A stretch of 48,767 nucleotides of DNA from Hungatella hathewayi WAL-18680 (GCF_000235505.1 NZ_JH379027.1:3366539-3415305), one strand, 5' to 3'. Numbered from the stretch's first letter, positions 22,690-31,332 are shown. Notes: generated from the letters alone by a model not told the origin. Program-made: numbers and translations.

Positions 22690-24009
22690 CTATAATTCTG
22701 CCGTGATAAAAATATCGTAAATCGCCTTGATGGCCTGCTCAAAATCGGAGTTCTTCACGCCGATGATGATGTTCAGCTCGCTGGAGCCCTGGTCAATCAT
22801 TTTCACATTGATGCGGGCATGAGCAAGGGCGGAGAAAATGCGTCCCGCTGTTCCTCTCGTGGCCTTCATACCGCGTCCCACCACGGCAATCAACGCCAAA
22901 TCGGATTCCAGTTCCACAAAGTCCGGCTCCACCAGACGATGGATGCCGGCAATCACGGACTGCTCATACTCCTCAAACTCCGACTGATGGACGAAGACCG
23001 TCATCGTGTCAATCCCGGATGGAATATGCTCGAAGGAAATGCCGTACTTTTCAAAGACCTCCAGCACCTTCCGGCCAAATCCCACCTCGGCGTTCATCAT
23101 AGCCTTCTCAATGTTGATGGAGCAGAACCCCTTCTTGCCGGCGATTCCGGTAATCGTGTACCGCGGCTTGCGGCAGGTACTCTCCACAATCAGGGTTCCC
23201 TTGTCTTCCGGCTTGTTGGTGTTGCGGATGTTGATGGGAATGCCTTCCTTTCGCACCGGGAAAATGGCGTCCTCATGGAGCACGCTGGCGCCCATGTAGG
23301 CCAGCTCCCGAAGCTCCCTGTATGTAATGGTCTCAATCACTTCCGGGTTCTTGATAATCCTTGGGTCCGCTACCAGAAATCCTGACACGTCGGTCCAGTT
23401 CTCGTACATATCCGCATGGATGGCCTTGGCCACCAGGGAGCCGGTCACATCGGAGCCGCCTCTGGAAAATGTCTTCACCGTGCCATCCGCCGTGGCCCCG
23501 TAAAATCCGGGAATCACCGCGCGCTCCACCGATTCCAGTCTCTCGCCCAGCTCCCGGTTGGTGGTCTCCGCATCAAAGCTGCCATCCTCATGAAAGAACA
23601 CCACATCCGCCGCATCCACAAACTCGAAGCCTAAGTATTCCGCCATCACCAGGCCGTTTAAATATTCCCCACGGGAGGCCGCGTAGTCTCTTCCGGCTTT
23701 GTTGACAAAGTTCTCTTCTATCGTTTCAAACTCATGAGTCAGGTTCAAATTCAGTTCCAGTCCGTCGATAATCTCCTCGTAACGGCTCTTAATCTTCTCC
23801 AGAATCTTCTTGTAAGCGCCGCCTGTGGAAGCCGCTTCATAGCACTGATAGAGCATGTCCGTTACTTTCTCATCCTTGTCGTTGCGCTTGCCAGGAGCGG
23901 ATGGGATGACATATCGTCTGCTTTTGTCGGAGCGGATGATATCCCCAACCTTCTTAAACTGTTTTGCGCTGGCAAGTGAACTGCCGCCGAATTTCACAAC
24001 TTTTTTCAT
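22690..24009 (-). CDS. lysC: Aspartate kinase
   Basis: Aspartate kinase phosphorylates aspartate at the entry to lysine, threonine and methionine synthesis. The 439-residue protein has the N-terminal KVVKFGGSSLASAKQFKKV, FSRGGSDVTGSLVAKAI (catalytic region), TDVSGFLVADPRI and MGASVLHEDAIFPVRK, followed by two ACT domains for feedback control (from about 300). One ACT block contains ALIAVVGRGMKATRGTAGRI. The length suits the single-function clostridial type. The ATG at 24009 has GGAGAG upstream; I saw no lysine riboswitch in the leader. Gene symbol lysC is a generic choice because the isozyme class cannot be settled. Confidence 0.93.
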   Translation of the reverse strand: MKKVVKFGGSSLASAKQFKKVGDIIRSDKSRRYVIPSAPGKRNDKDEKVTDMLYQCYEAASTGGAYKKILEKIKSRYEEIIDGLELNLNLTHEFETIEENFVNKAGRDYAASRGEYLNGLVMAEYLGFEFVDAADVVFFHEDGSFDAETTNRELGERLESVERAVIPGFYGATADGTVKTFSRGGSDVTGSLVAKAIHADMYENWTDVSGFLVADPRIIKNPEVIETITYRELRELAYMGASVLHEDAIFPVRKEGIPINIRNTNKPEDKGTLIVESTCRKPRYTITGIAGKKGFCSINIEKAMMNAEVGFGRKVLEVFEKYGISFEHIPSGIDTMTVFVHQSEFEEYEQSVIAGIHRLVEPDFVELESDLALIAVVGRGMKATRGTAGRIFSALAHARINVKMIDQGSSELNIIIGVKNSDFEQAIKAIYDIFITAEL

Positions 24010-24092
24010 GGTCTCTCTCCTCATATCTCTTTCCCTATTTTAAACAGCAGACCGTTCTGTTGAAAATGCACCCGGCAGGCCGTTTACCGAAG

Positions 24093-24123
24093 ATAATACC
24101 TCACTTTTTTTGTTCTGTGTCAA
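24093..24123 (-). promoter_or_regulatory. Predicted promoter of the aspartate kinase gene
   Basis: On the minus strand a consensus TTGACA (24123-24118) precedes TATTAT (24098-24093) with a 19-base spacer; GTATTA would reduce this to 18. The predicted leader is about 75 nt, too short for a lysine riboswitch. The remaining spacer to the HD-domain gene (24124-24244) shows nothing I can name. Confidence 0.45.
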
Positions 24124-24244
24124 GCAGTTTTTACGTCCCATGGAGTACATTTGTCCGCGTAGTAAATACAGATGTGTTATCCATGTGTTTGTCAGGTTTC
24201 CGTATCACTCTCACATGGCTCCTGCGTTTGCTGCTGCATTTCCT

Positions 24245-24829
24245 TTACAGGTTGTCCATCTCGTCCTGAATCCGCTCTTCACAGGAGCGCATGGCGAGGA
24301 TGGTCTTCTCCATCAGCTCCTCCAGGGTCCAGCCCAGCTTCTCCGCCCCGTCCACAATCACATCGCGGGAGCATCCGGCTGCAAAGCGTTTGTCCTTGAA
24401 TTTCTTCTTCAGGCTGGACACCTCCATGTCCATCACGCTCTTGGACGGGCGCATTCTGGCCGCCGCGCCAATGAGACCGGTCAGTTCGTCGGAGGCGAAC
24501 AGCACCTTCTCCATCTCATGCACCGGCTCCACGTCGGAGCAGATGCCGTAGCCGTGGCAGCAGACAGCGTGAATCAGCTCGTCGCTGGCTCCCGCCGGTT
24601 TCAAAAGCTCCGGCGCCTTGGCACAGTGCTCCTCCGGATACAGCTCGAAATCAATATCATGAAGCAGACCGGCGATTCCCCAGAAGTCCTCGTCATCACC
24701 ATAGCCAAGTTCCTTCGCATACCACCGCATGGTGCCCTCGACGGTCAATGCGTGAAGGATGTGAAACGGCTCCTTGTTATACTCTCTTAACAGGTCAAGG
24801 GCCTGCTCTCTGGTTACATTAGCGTTCAT
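24245..24829 (-). CDS. HD-domain protein
   Basis: This 194-residue protein carries the HD metal-binding pattern: HILHALTVEGTMRWYAKELG, then GIAGLLHDIDFELYPEEHC (the HD pair), HAVCCHGYG and FASDELTGLIGAAARMRP (the later Asp). Such proteins are phosphohydrolases or nucleotidases acting on unknown substrates, and members of this sub-type are commonly annotated only as hydrolases. The ATG at 24829 has GGGAGGTAAG before it. It is a probable single gene between lysC and the GH18 gene. Confidence 0.88.
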   Translation of the reverse strand: MNANVTREQALDLLREYNKEPFHILHALTVEGTMRWYAKELGYGDDEDFWGIAGLLHDIDFELYPEEHCAKAPELLKPAGASDELIHAVCCHGYGICSDVEPVHEMEKVLFASDELTGLIGAAARMRPSKSVMDMEVSSLKKKFKDKRFAAGCSRDVIVDGAEKLGWTLEELMEKTILAMRSCEERIQDEMDNL

Positions 24830-24893
24830 TGTATCTTACCTCCCTGAGTTTAATATAGTGAGTCCGCCTGCCGGATACATGTCCCGGCAAGTA

Positions 24894-24930
24894 TAAATCC
24901 CCGGCCGCTCCTCATTGCCGGGCCGGGGGT
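24894..24930 (-). terminator. Probable terminator after the LysM/GH18 gene
   Basis: CCCCGGCC (24899-24906) pairs with GGCCGGGG (24921-24928) around a 14-nt loop. On the minus strand the stem is followed by ATTTATA, a weak T tract. It lies 35 nt after the stop of the GH18 gene. Confidence 0.55.
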
Positions 24931-24964
24931 CTTATCCATTATTATAGCAGTCAGGTGAAAAAAC

Positions 24965-26323
24965 TCAACTGTCATTTCGCCTTTTTTCCACCTCAAACGT
25001 ATCCGCCAGCAGCAGCCAGTTAGCCCGGAACAGCTGCATGATCTGCCAGTAGCCGGCGCCGCGAAGGTTGAATTCTTTGATAATGTTAAAGGCCGCCTGA
25101 TAGCTTCTGACGTCCTCAAACCAGACCTCGTGCTGGACACCGAACTGCCAGTAGCGGAAATAGGGGGACTGGGCGGTCTCGTCGAACTGGATTTCCGCTC
25201 CGTGTAGGATGGCCAGCTGGACGGCCTCCACGTTGCCGATGGTTCTGGCTCTTGTGATGCCGCTCTGGAAGGGGAGGGGCCAGTCGTAGGCGTAGTTGGG
25301 GATTCCCAAGCTGATTTTTTCTCTTGGGATTCTGGTGACGGCATACTCAACCACCTGGCGCACCAAATTGGCGGGGGCGATGGCCATGGGCGGGCCGTAG
25401 GCGTACCCCCATTCGTAGGTCATCAAAAGCACGGAGTTGGCTGCCGCGCCCAGCAGGGCATAGTCCATGCCCTCGTAGAGCACGCCCTCCTGCTCATCGG
25501 AGGTTTTGGGGGCCAGGGCCACGGAGACCTGAATACCGAATAAGTTCATCATCTGGGTAATGTTTCCGACGAAGCGGGCGTAGCCCAGCCGGTCCTGGGC
25601 CATGATGTACTCAAAGTCAAGATTCAGCGCGCCGTAACCTTTCTCCAGCATTGTCATCAAAAGCTGGCGGGTCAGGTTCTGCTGGGCGGATAAATCGGTG
25701 ACCAGAATGTGAATCAGGTTGTTATTGAAATGTCCGTCCTCCCCCAGCGGGGTTAAGGTGAGGGTTGCCACGGCGCCTGCATTTCTGGCGGCTTCTATCA
25801 TCCAGCCTTCTTCCAGCGGCGGCGGAACCAGATTTCCCTCCGGGGTGAAGCCGTAGGAGAAGATGGAGAGTTCCGACAGGTAGGGCAGCGTCTGCTCCAG
25901 GACCCATCGGGAGATGAATGGGTAGGCGTAGCCGTTGACATGAATTGTGGGGCGGGTGTCTGGCTGAAGGGTGCCCCTGTTGGGTTCCGCAGGGGCTTCG
26001 CCCTCTTCTGTGGCGGCCTCACCAATCCCTTCGTGTGCACCGGCCTCCTTTGTAGAATCCACACTGATTCCCTCGGGTGCAACAACACCTTCTGTGACGC
26101 CCTCTCCAATTCCTGTTGATGGTCCCCCCGCATCCTCCACAGCCGCCTCGCCAATCCCCTCCGGCGTACCGGCTCCCTCCGAAGATAACAATAAAGCCTG
26201 CCCAACGGCAAGCCTGTACGGAGGTATTAACTGATTGTTATAAATAATGGTGTCCACCAGGACATTCTGCCGCTCTGCAATGGTATCCACGGTGTCCCCT
26301 GTCTGTACAACATAAATCTGCAT
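24965..26323 (-). CDS. LysM and GH18 family protein (SleL/YaaH-like spore peptidoglycan hydrolase)
   Basis: The 452-residue protein starts with one LysM domain (IYVVQTGDTVDTIAERQNV to VGQALLL, residues 2-47). A low-complexity linker with repeats of EGIGEAA/EGVTEG follows to about residue 115. The GH18 domain then runs to the end, with YAYPFISRWVLEQ, the active-site strand LNLDFEYI (catalytic Glu of D-x-E), MTYEWGYAYGPPMAIAP and NYAYDWPLPF. There is no Sec signal peptide, as in SleL/YaaH proteins that act on cortex peptidoglycan during germination. SleL usually has two LysM domains; here the second appears to be replaced by the repeat linker. Spore function is inferred from family and host type. 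Confidence 0.88.
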   Translation of the reverse strand: MQIYVVQTGDTVDTIAERQNVLVDTIIYNNQLIPPYRLAVGQALLLSSEGAGTPEGIGEAAVEDAGGPSTGIGEGVTEGVVAPEGISVDSTKEAGAHEGIGEAATEEGEAPAEPNRGTLQPDTRPTIHVNGYAYPFISRWVLEQTLPYLSELSIFSYGFTPEGNLVPPPLEEGWMIEAARNAGAVATLTLTPLGEDGHFNNNLIHILVTDLSAQQNLTRQLLMTMLEKGYGALNLDFEYIMAQDRLGYARFVGNITQMMNLFGIQVSVALAPKTSDEQEGVLYEGMDYALLGAAANSVLLMTYEWGYAYGPPMAIAPANLVRQVVEYAVTRIPREKISLGIPNYAYDWPLPFQSGITRARTIGNVEAVQLAILHGAEIQFDETAQSPYFRYWQFGVQHEVWFEDVRSYQAAFNIIKEFNLRGAGYWQIMQLFRANWLLLADTFEVEKRRNDS

Positions 26324-26385
26324 AGGAAAATCCTGCTCTTTTTTCTCTAATATATGAGCATCTGGCGGCCGGACATTCCTGTTCC

Positions 26386-26425
26386 TAAAAATATCCGGCG
26401 GATTTTTTATCTATCCGCCGGATAT
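26386..26425 (-). terminator. Intrinsic terminator after the SdpI-like gene
   Basis: ATATCCGGCGGA (26391-26402) and TCCGCCGGATAT (26414-26425) form a perfect 12-bp stem with an 11-nt loop. On the minus strand it runs into TTTTTAGG. It ends the DUF523-SdpI pair. Confidence 0.9.
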
Positions 26426-26454
26426 CGCCTGTCTTTATGCCGGTTCTGTCTGCC

Positions 26455-27117
26455 TTACTTCTCTACTCCTCCGCCAAGTCTCACAAACCAGATATAGCTC
26501 ATGACACAGGGAACGATAACGGCCACGGCAATCGGGGCCAGCAGCAAAACCATCTTCCACCTGTTGCTGGGTAGAAATGCTCCCAGAAATCCAATCAGTC
26601 CTGCCGCAAACATCAGACGGCCGCCGAGACGGTGGGTTTTGTTCCACACCACTTCATTGGTCAAGGTCCATGGCGTCTTAAACCCGCAGAAAAAGTTCTG
26701 CTGGAACTTCGGCATTACCCAGCCCGTCACCATAAACAGCATTCCGCACATAGCCGCCACAATCGTCGACACGTCCACACTTCCCGGCCGGAAACTCTCC
26801 AGAAGAATAATCCCTGTCGCCACTACCATCACCAGCTGTGTGGCTATCTGAAAATACAGATAGGGCGCGCGGAATTTTTTGTAATTCTCCTTTTTCGGGT
26901 CTATAAACGGCAGACCATAGAATACCAATCCCAGGATAACCGCCAGCCCCGCTATCATCCAGATAGTCGATTTATCGCCGTAAGTCACCCTGCCATCGAC
27001 ACCCCAGTTGGTAGGAATTCTGTCCGGCAGGCCGGAATAGCACACTGCCGCCATAATCAAAGGCAGGAGGGACAAGGCCCATACTGCCAGCTGCATTTTA
27101 TTTTTCTTCCAATTCAT
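26455..27117 (-). CDS. SdpI/DUF1648-family integral membrane protein
   Basis: The 220-residue protein has about six hydrophobic segments. Between segments 1 and 2 is the DUF1648 motif LPDRIPTNWGVDGRVTYGDK. The second half contains FFCGFKTPWTLTNEVVWNKT and HRLGGRLMFAAGLIG, the SdpI (immunity/signal protein) pattern. SdpI of Bacillus protects against a toxic peptide and captures an autorepressor; here no SdpR or toxin gene adjoins it, so only family membership can be claimed. The ATG at 27117 has AAAGGAGG 8 nt upstream, inside the end of the DUF523 gene (20-nt overlap). Confidence 0.88.
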   Translation of the reverse strand: MNWKKNKMQLAVWALSLLPLIMAAVCYSGLPDRIPTNWGVDGRVTYGDKSTIWMIAGLAVILGLVFYGLPFIDPKKENYKKFRAPYLYFQIATQLVMVVATGIILLESFRPGSVDVSTIVAAMCGMLFMVTGWVMPKFQQNFFCGFKTPWTLTNEVVWNKTHRLGGRLMFAAGLIGFLGAFLPSNRWKMVLLLAPIAVAVIVPCVMSYIWFVRLGGGVEK

Positions 27118-27568
27118 CGCTGTTACCTCCTTTATCATTCCCAAATACCTGGGAAATCCGGCTCTCACCGATAACCTTGATTCCATGCTCTGTCAATAAC
27201 GCGGCGGTGACGCCGTCGCCGGGAACCAGGGTGCCGGTAAATGTCCCGTCATAGATATGTCCTTTGCCGCAGGACGGGCTTCTCTCCTTTAGTATGGCAT
27301 ATTCGCAGTGATAGAGTCTGGCCAGTTTCAGGGCCTGTTCCGCTCCTTTTTCGTAGTATGCGGTGACGTCTTCATTTTCCCGGTTTACCACCTGGGTTCC
27401 ACGGCGCTCGGAGGGAAGGCGTGGCGTCATCATGCCGCCGGCCTGCTCGGGGCAGACGGGTATCAGGGTGTGGCGCTCCATCAGTTTCACTACATCCGGG
27501 TTACTTTTTTCCTGTCCGTCATAGCGGCAGAAGACGCCAAGCAGGCAGGCGCTTACAAGAATATTCAT
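27098..27568 (-). CDS. DUF523-family protein
   Basis: The 156-residue protein shows the DUF523 sequence signature: ILVSACLLGVFCRYDGQ, then PVCPEQAGGMMTPRLPSE and AILKERSPSCGKGHIYDGTF. Conserved cysteines at the two ends (SACLLG, SPSCG) suggest metal or cofactor binding, but the function is not established. It overlaps the SdpI-like gene by 20 nt and is divergent from the plus-strand gene at 27643. Confidence 0.9.
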   Translation of the reverse strand: MNILVSACLLGVFCRYDGQEKSNPDVVKLMERHTLIPVCPEQAGGMMTPRLPSERRGTQVVNRENEDVTAYYEKGAEQALKLARLYHCEYAILKERSPSCGKGHIYDGTFTGTLVPGDGVTAALLTEHGIKVIGESRISQVFGNDKGGNSDELEEK

Positions 27569-27642
27569 GGAAACACGCTCCTTTTGTCCTTTTTCTACAT
27601 AGAGTATATCATAAAGATTAAATTTAAGGAGGATTTTTTAAG

Positions 27643-28140
27643 ATGAGTCAATTTTCACCGGTAGAGGGAGTGGTCACCTCTGTGGCTCCCATGCAGACTA
27701 CCGCCAACGACACTTCCGCCTGTACCCTGATGCTTACGGTTCTCGGCTCCAACGGCGAGACCTTCAACGTGGTGCTGGCTTCCAATACCTTCGTGTTAGA
27801 CCAGGAACCGATTCAGAGGGGGGATATTATCACCGCCTTCTATGATACTATGGCTCCCATGCCGCTGATTTATCCGCCTCAGTACCGGGCCGTCGCCCTG
27901 GTGAAGACCCGGGTGGGCCAGAGCGCCATGCTGGACTTCTTCGACCGGAATCTATTAAACAGCGACGGAACCCTGCGGCTGAACCGCTCCGGCTCCACGG
28001 ATATCCGGCTTCAGAATGGGCAGAGATTTTTGGGAACGCTGGGGAACCAGCTGCTGCTTGTGGTGTACAGCGCCACCACCAGAAGCATCCCGGCCCAGAC
28101 AACACCGTCACAGATTGTGGTGTTCTGCTCGGTTGAGTAA
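27643..28140 (+). CDS. Unassigned beta-rich protein made of two similar halves
   Basis: This 165-residue protein has no signal peptide or membrane segment. Its first half contains GVVTSVAPMQ, then RGDIITAFYDTMAPMPLIYP. The second half contains GTLGNQLLLVVYSATTRSIP followed by AQTTPSQIVVF. Both place a Tyr-centred strand before a proline-rich turn, so the protein looks like an internal duplication. The TRSIP-x-Q phrase resembles a small beta domain I associate with copper amine oxidase N-domain-like proteins of clostridia; this is a weak resemblance from memory. AAGGAGG lies 10 nt upstream of the ATG. It is monocistronic with a terminator at 28230-28286. Confidence 0.7.
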   Translation: MSQFSPVEGVVTSVAPMQTTANDTSACTLMLTVLGSNGETFNVVLASNTFVLDQEPIQRGDIITAFYDTMAPMPLIYPPQYRAVALVKTRVGQSAMLDFFDRNLLNSDGTLRLNRSGSTDIRLQNGQRFLGTLGNQLLLVVYSATTRSIPAQTTPSQIVVFCSVE

Positions 28141-28229
28141 GGACGTGAGGCCATAGGCTGGCTTCCTGATTCCTATAAGTGCTGATTGCTGCTGATTACT
28201 GCCAGGTATTGTCTGTCAGACTGTCCGGC

Positions 28230-28286
28230 AAAAAGATGAGCCGCCGCCACAGCGTTTCCATTTTCGCTGCGGCGACGGCTCTTTTT
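28230..28286. terminator. Bidirectional intrinsic terminator between convergent genes
   Basis: GAGCCG-CGCC-CAGCG pairs with CGCTG-GGCG-CGGCTC, flanked by AAAAAG and CTTTTTC. It is suitable for the plus-strand gene ending at 28140 and for thrS ending at 28359. The rest of 28141-28358 holds nothing recognisable. Confidence 0.88.
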
Positions 28287-28358
28287 CATTTCATTCCTAA
28301 TGCTTTGGACTGTCATTCCGTTATCGGCCTTGCTGCGCGGCTTCCAACTGCATTTCCA

Positions 28359-30311
28359 CTAATCGGTTACTACAACCTTCTTAATCTCCTTCGTCCGAAT
28401 CTCCTTGCAGATATCATCGATAAACTGCTCTAACGGCTTCTGGCCTTCGTCTCCGTTGAACCGGCTTCTCACGGACACCACGCCGTCCTCCTCTTCCTTC
28501 TGCCCCACAACCAGCATATAAGGAATCTTCTGAAGTCTGGCCTCCCGAATCTTATAGCCAATCTTCTCCGAGCGCTCATCCACCGTGGTCAGGATGCCGT
28601 TGTTCTTAAGCTCTTTCTCCACCTTCTCGGCATACTCATGATACTTCTCCGAAATCGGCAGCACCCGCACCTGCTCCGGGCACAGCCAGGTTGGGAACGC
28701 GCCCTCGTACTTCTCAATCATCCAGGCCAGCGTTCTCTCATAGCATCCCATAGACGTTCTGTGAATGATATAAGGACGTTTCTTCGTCCCATCCTTATCC
28801 ACATAGGACATGTCAAACCGCTCCGCCAGGAACATATCCAACTGAATGGTAATCATCGTATCTTCTTTTCCGTAAATATTCTTCGCCTGGATATCCAGCT
28901 TCGGTCCGTAGAACGCGGCCTCGCCCTCTTCCTCGGTGTACTGGATGCCGATATGGTCCAGCATTCTCCGCATCATATCCTGAACCTCGTCCCACATCTC
29001 GGCCGTTCCCAGATAATGCTCCGCATTGTTCGGATCCCACTTGGACATCCGGTACGTCACATCGCCCTCCAGGCCAAGCGTGGTCAGACAGTATTTCGCC
29101 AAATCCACACAGCCTCTAAACTCCTCCTCCAGCTGGTCCGGTCTCACCACCAGATGGCCCTCGGAAATCGTAAACTGCCGCACGCGGGTCAGTCCGTGCA
29201 TCTCGCCGGAATCCTCATTGCGAAACAGCGTGGAGGTCTCCCCGTATCTGCATGGCAGATCGCGGTAGGATTTCTGGCTCTGCTTGTATACATAATACTG
29301 GAATGGGCAGGTCATGGGACGGAGCGCAAAGACCTCGTCGTCCTTCTCCTCATCCCCCAGCACAAACATTCCCTCTTTGTAATGCTCCCAGTGGTCGGAA
29401 ATCACATACAAATCCTTCTTCGCCATCAGTGGAGTCTTGGTGCGCATGTAGCCCCGTTTCTCCTCCTCGTCCTCAATCCATCTCTGCATGGTCTGGATAA
29501 TCTTGGCGCCCTTGGGCATCAGCAGCGGCAGTCCCTGTCCAATCACGTCCACGGTGGCAAACAGCTCCAGCTCCCGTCCCAGACGGTTATGGTCCCGCTT
29601 CTTGATGCTCTCCAGATACTCCAGATACTCGTTTAACTCATCCTTTTTCGTAAATGCCGTTCCATAGATACGGGACAGCATGGCATTCTTCTCACTGCCT
29701 CTCCAGTAAGCTCCTGAGGAGGAAATCAGCTTGAACGCCTTAATCGGTTTCGTGCTCATTAGATGCGGCCCCGCGCACAGATCCACGAAATCTCCCTGTC
29801 TGTAAAAGGATATCTCCGCGTCCTCCGGCAAATCCTGAATCAGCTCCACCTTGTACGGCTCGCCCTTCTCCTCCATAAACTGGATGGCCTCTTCTCTCGG
29901 CAGGGTAAAGCGCTCGATTTTCGCGCCCTCCTTGATGATTTTCTTCATCTCCGCCTCAATCTTGTCTAAGTCCTCCCTGGAAAATGACGGCGCGTCGAAG
30001 TCATAATAAAATCCGGTGTCAATGGACGGCCCAATCGCCAGCTTCGCCTCCGGATACAGGCGCTTCACCGCCTCCGCCAGCACATGGCTGGTAGTGTGGC
30101 GGTAAGCCGCCAGACCTGCCTTGTCATTGGCCGTGAGAATGCTCAGCTCACAGTCCCTGTCCACAACCGTGCGCAAATCCACCACCTGTCCATCAATCTC
30201 CCCGGCGCATGCCATTCTGGCAAGACCTTCGCTGATGTCTGCGGCAATCTCAATCACCGACATAGCGCCGGCGTATTCCTTCACACTTCCATCTTTTAAC
30301 GTAATTTTCAT
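28359..30311 (-). CDS. thrS: Threonyl-tRNA synthetase
   Basis: ThrRS charges tRNA-Thr. The 650-residue protein has the N-terminal TGS domain (ITLKDGSVKEYAGAMSVIEI). The editing domain contains HTTSHVLAEAVKRLYPEAKL. The class II catalytic core has RPMTCPFQYYVYKQ (Cys ligand of zinc), FRNEDSGEMHGLTRVRQF (motif 2), FTISEGH (His ligand) and PYIIHRTSMGCYERTLA (His ligand, motif 3). A C-terminal anticodon-binding domain starts near WLCPEQVRVLPI. MTCPFQ replaces the more common MNCPGH, a variant I associate with clostridia. The ATG at 30311 is 8 nt from AAGGAG; the ATG at 30317 is only 2-3 nt away, so 30311 is preferred. A T-box controls it. Confidence 0.96.
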   Translation of the reverse strand: MKITLKDGSVKEYAGAMSVIEIAADISEGLARMACAGEIDGQVVDLRTVVDRDCELSILTANDKAGLAAYRHTTSHVLAEAVKRLYPEAKLAIGPSIDTGFYYDFDAPSFSREDLDKIEAEMKKIIKEGAKIERFTLPREEAIQFMEEKGEPYKVELIQDLPEDAEISFYRQGDFVDLCAGPHLMSTKPIKAFKLISSSGAYWRGSEKNAMLSRIYGTAFTKKDELNEYLEYLESIKKRDHNRLGRELELFATVDVIGQGLPLLMPKGAKIIQTMQRWIEDEEEKRGYMRTKTPLMAKKDLYVISDHWEHYKEGMFVLGDEEKDDEVFALRPMTCPFQYYVYKQSQKSYRDLPCRYGETSTLFRNEDSGEMHGLTRVRQFTISEGHLVVRPDQLEEEFRGCVDLAKYCLTTLGLEGDVTYRMSKWDPNNAEHYLGTAEMWDEVQDMMRRMLDHIGIQYTEEEGEAAFYGPKLDIQAKNIYGKEDTMITIQLDMFLAERFDMSYVDKDGTKKRPYIIHRTSMGCYERTLAWMIEKYEGAFPTWLCPEQVRVLPISEKYHEYAEKVEKELKNNGILTTVDERSEKIGYKIREARLQKIPYMLVVGQKEEEDGVVSVRSRFNGDEGQKPLEQFIDDICKEIRTKEIKKVVVTD

Positions 30312-30342
30312 GTTCATTTCTCCTTTTCTATTATTTAGAGAC

Positions 30343-30600
30343 AAAAAAAATACCCTCCTTGCATCATGACATGCAAGAAGGGACGACTATACAACATCGC
30401 GGTTCCACCCTGATTGCCTGAACGGATCATCACCCATTCAAACCACTTCATTCTGATGATAACGGAATCACCGTGTCCGATTAAGGACCCGCTCGGAGCT
30501 GGTCTTCACTTATCCTTCCCGTAAGATGCTCTCACCACCCGCACCTCTCTCTGAACCTTCCGCATAAGCTACTGGTCTCGTCAACGCATTTGTCTATCTC
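30343..30600 (-). promoter_or_regulatory. T-box riboswitch leader of thrS
   Basis: The leader carries the T-box core GGGTGGAACCGCG (30410-30398). It is followed by a terminator hairpin in which CCCTTCTTGCAT pairs with ATGCAAGGAGGG (30382-30353), then T8 (30350-30343). The Stem I region upstream includes AGAGAG and GGTGAGAGC. A likely specifier is ACC (threonine), within GAAGACCAGCTC at about 30503-30501. Uncharged tRNA-Thr would stabilise the antiterminator and permit thrS transcription. Confidence 0.93.
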
Positions 30601-30606
30601 TGTAAA

Positions 30607-30634
30607 ATTATAGCACCGGTATTTGGTTTGTCAA
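30607..30634 (-). promoter_or_regulatory. Promoter of the thrS T-box transcript
   Basis: On the minus strand TTGACA (30634-30629) and TATAAT (30612-30607) are both perfect and 16 bases apart. The -35 box overlaps the last codons of the antitoxin gene upstream. Confidence 0.8.
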
Positions 30635-30915
30635 GAACTCTTTTTACGAAACTCAATACAGAGTTTCATTCCCAGTGCGTCCGCGATTTTCTGCAAAGTC
30701 GAAATCCTGGGGCTGCACGCGCCGCTCTCAATCCGGCTGATATTCGACTGCCGAATCCCCGTCCGCCTGGCAAGCTCCTCCTGGGTCACGTTCTGAGAAC
30801 ACCGGGCCGCGATTTCCGCCCGTATGGCCTCGTACTCCTCCTGATTCTCCTCGTGAATCTTTTTAAACTCCGGGTCCTTCAACTGTTCTTCCAAATATTG
30901 GTCCAAATCAAACAT
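30631..30915 (-). CDS. higA: XRE-family antitoxin, HigA-like
   Basis: The 94-residue protein has a helix-turn-helix: TQEELARRTGIRQSNISRIE, then SGACSPRISTLQKIADALGM. The N-terminal part (FDLDQYLEEQLKDPEFKKIH) is the typical extension of antitoxins paired with Gp49/HigB-type toxins. It overlaps the toxin gene upstream by 8 nt, the toxin-first order of HigBA modules. It probably represses the module together with the toxin. The symbol is by family resemblance. Confidence 0.88.
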   Translation of the reverse strand: MFDLDQYLEEQLKDPEFKKIHEENQEEYEAIRAEIAARCSQNVTQEELARRTGIRQSNISRIESGACSPRISTLQKIADALGMKLCIEFRKKSS

Positions 30916-31261
30916 GGTAAGCCCTCCTTTTCAAATAATCACGTTTATACTGAATAGCCCTTCTCTTCTCGCCCCCAGGCAGCTTCATGGTCTTCTTGAT
31001 AAAGCCATTTGTAACCACCACGTTTTTGTCCGCATAAAAGAAATAGAATAACCTTATAATATCCGATGAAAATTTTACCCGCAGTTCAAAAATACCTTCT
31101 CCAAGATACTTAGAATATGGCTCTCTCAAGGTATTCCCATATTCATAAAGCAATTTCAAAGAATACATCGCCTTATCTCTCAATTTCTTTGGCAATGAAT
31201 CTAAAAACTCCTTCACCGGAATCCTGCCATCCGCAGTTTCATAATACTCCACCTCAAACAT
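30908..31261 (-). CDS. higB: HigB/Gp49-type toxin of the RelE superfamily
   Basis: The 117-residue protein starts FEVEYYETADGRIPVKEFLD, followed by SLPKKLRDKAMYSLKLLYEYG, then GIFELRVKFSSDIIRLFYFF and TNGFIKKTMKLPGGE. This is the phage-derived Gp49-like/HigB signature: a small basic toxin that cleaves mRNA on the ribosome. The ATG at 31261 fits the family start; an upstream codon at 31303 would add 14 residues and overlaps the promoter. The toxin gene comes first and overlaps its antitoxin by 8 nt. Confidence 0.9.
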   Translation of the reverse strand: MFEVEYYETADGRIPVKEFLDSLPKKLRDKAMYSLKLLYEYGNTLREPYSKYLGEGIFELRVKFSSDIIRLFYFFYADKNVVVTNGFIKKTMKLPGGEKRRAIQYKRDYLKRRAYHV

Positions 31262-31274
31262 ATCCTTCCTCCCT

Positions 31275-31303
31275 ATAATATTCCTTTTTTGATATAAAGT
31301 CAA
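31275..31303 (-). promoter_or_regulatory. Predicted promoter of the higBA module
   Basis: On the minus strand TTGACT (31303-31298) and TATTAT (31280-31275) are 17 bases apart. The -10 lies only about 13 nt before the higB ATG, so the mRNA would start just at the GGGAGG site, giving a very short leader, unless another start further up is used. Confidence 0.5.
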
Positions 31304-31332
31304 TAAAACACCCTAAAACAATTGCTGATATA

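Noticed and set aside
24010-24244. Lysine riboswitch upstream of aspartate kinase
   Set aside because: The predicted leader is about 75 nt; no matching stem arrangement was seen.
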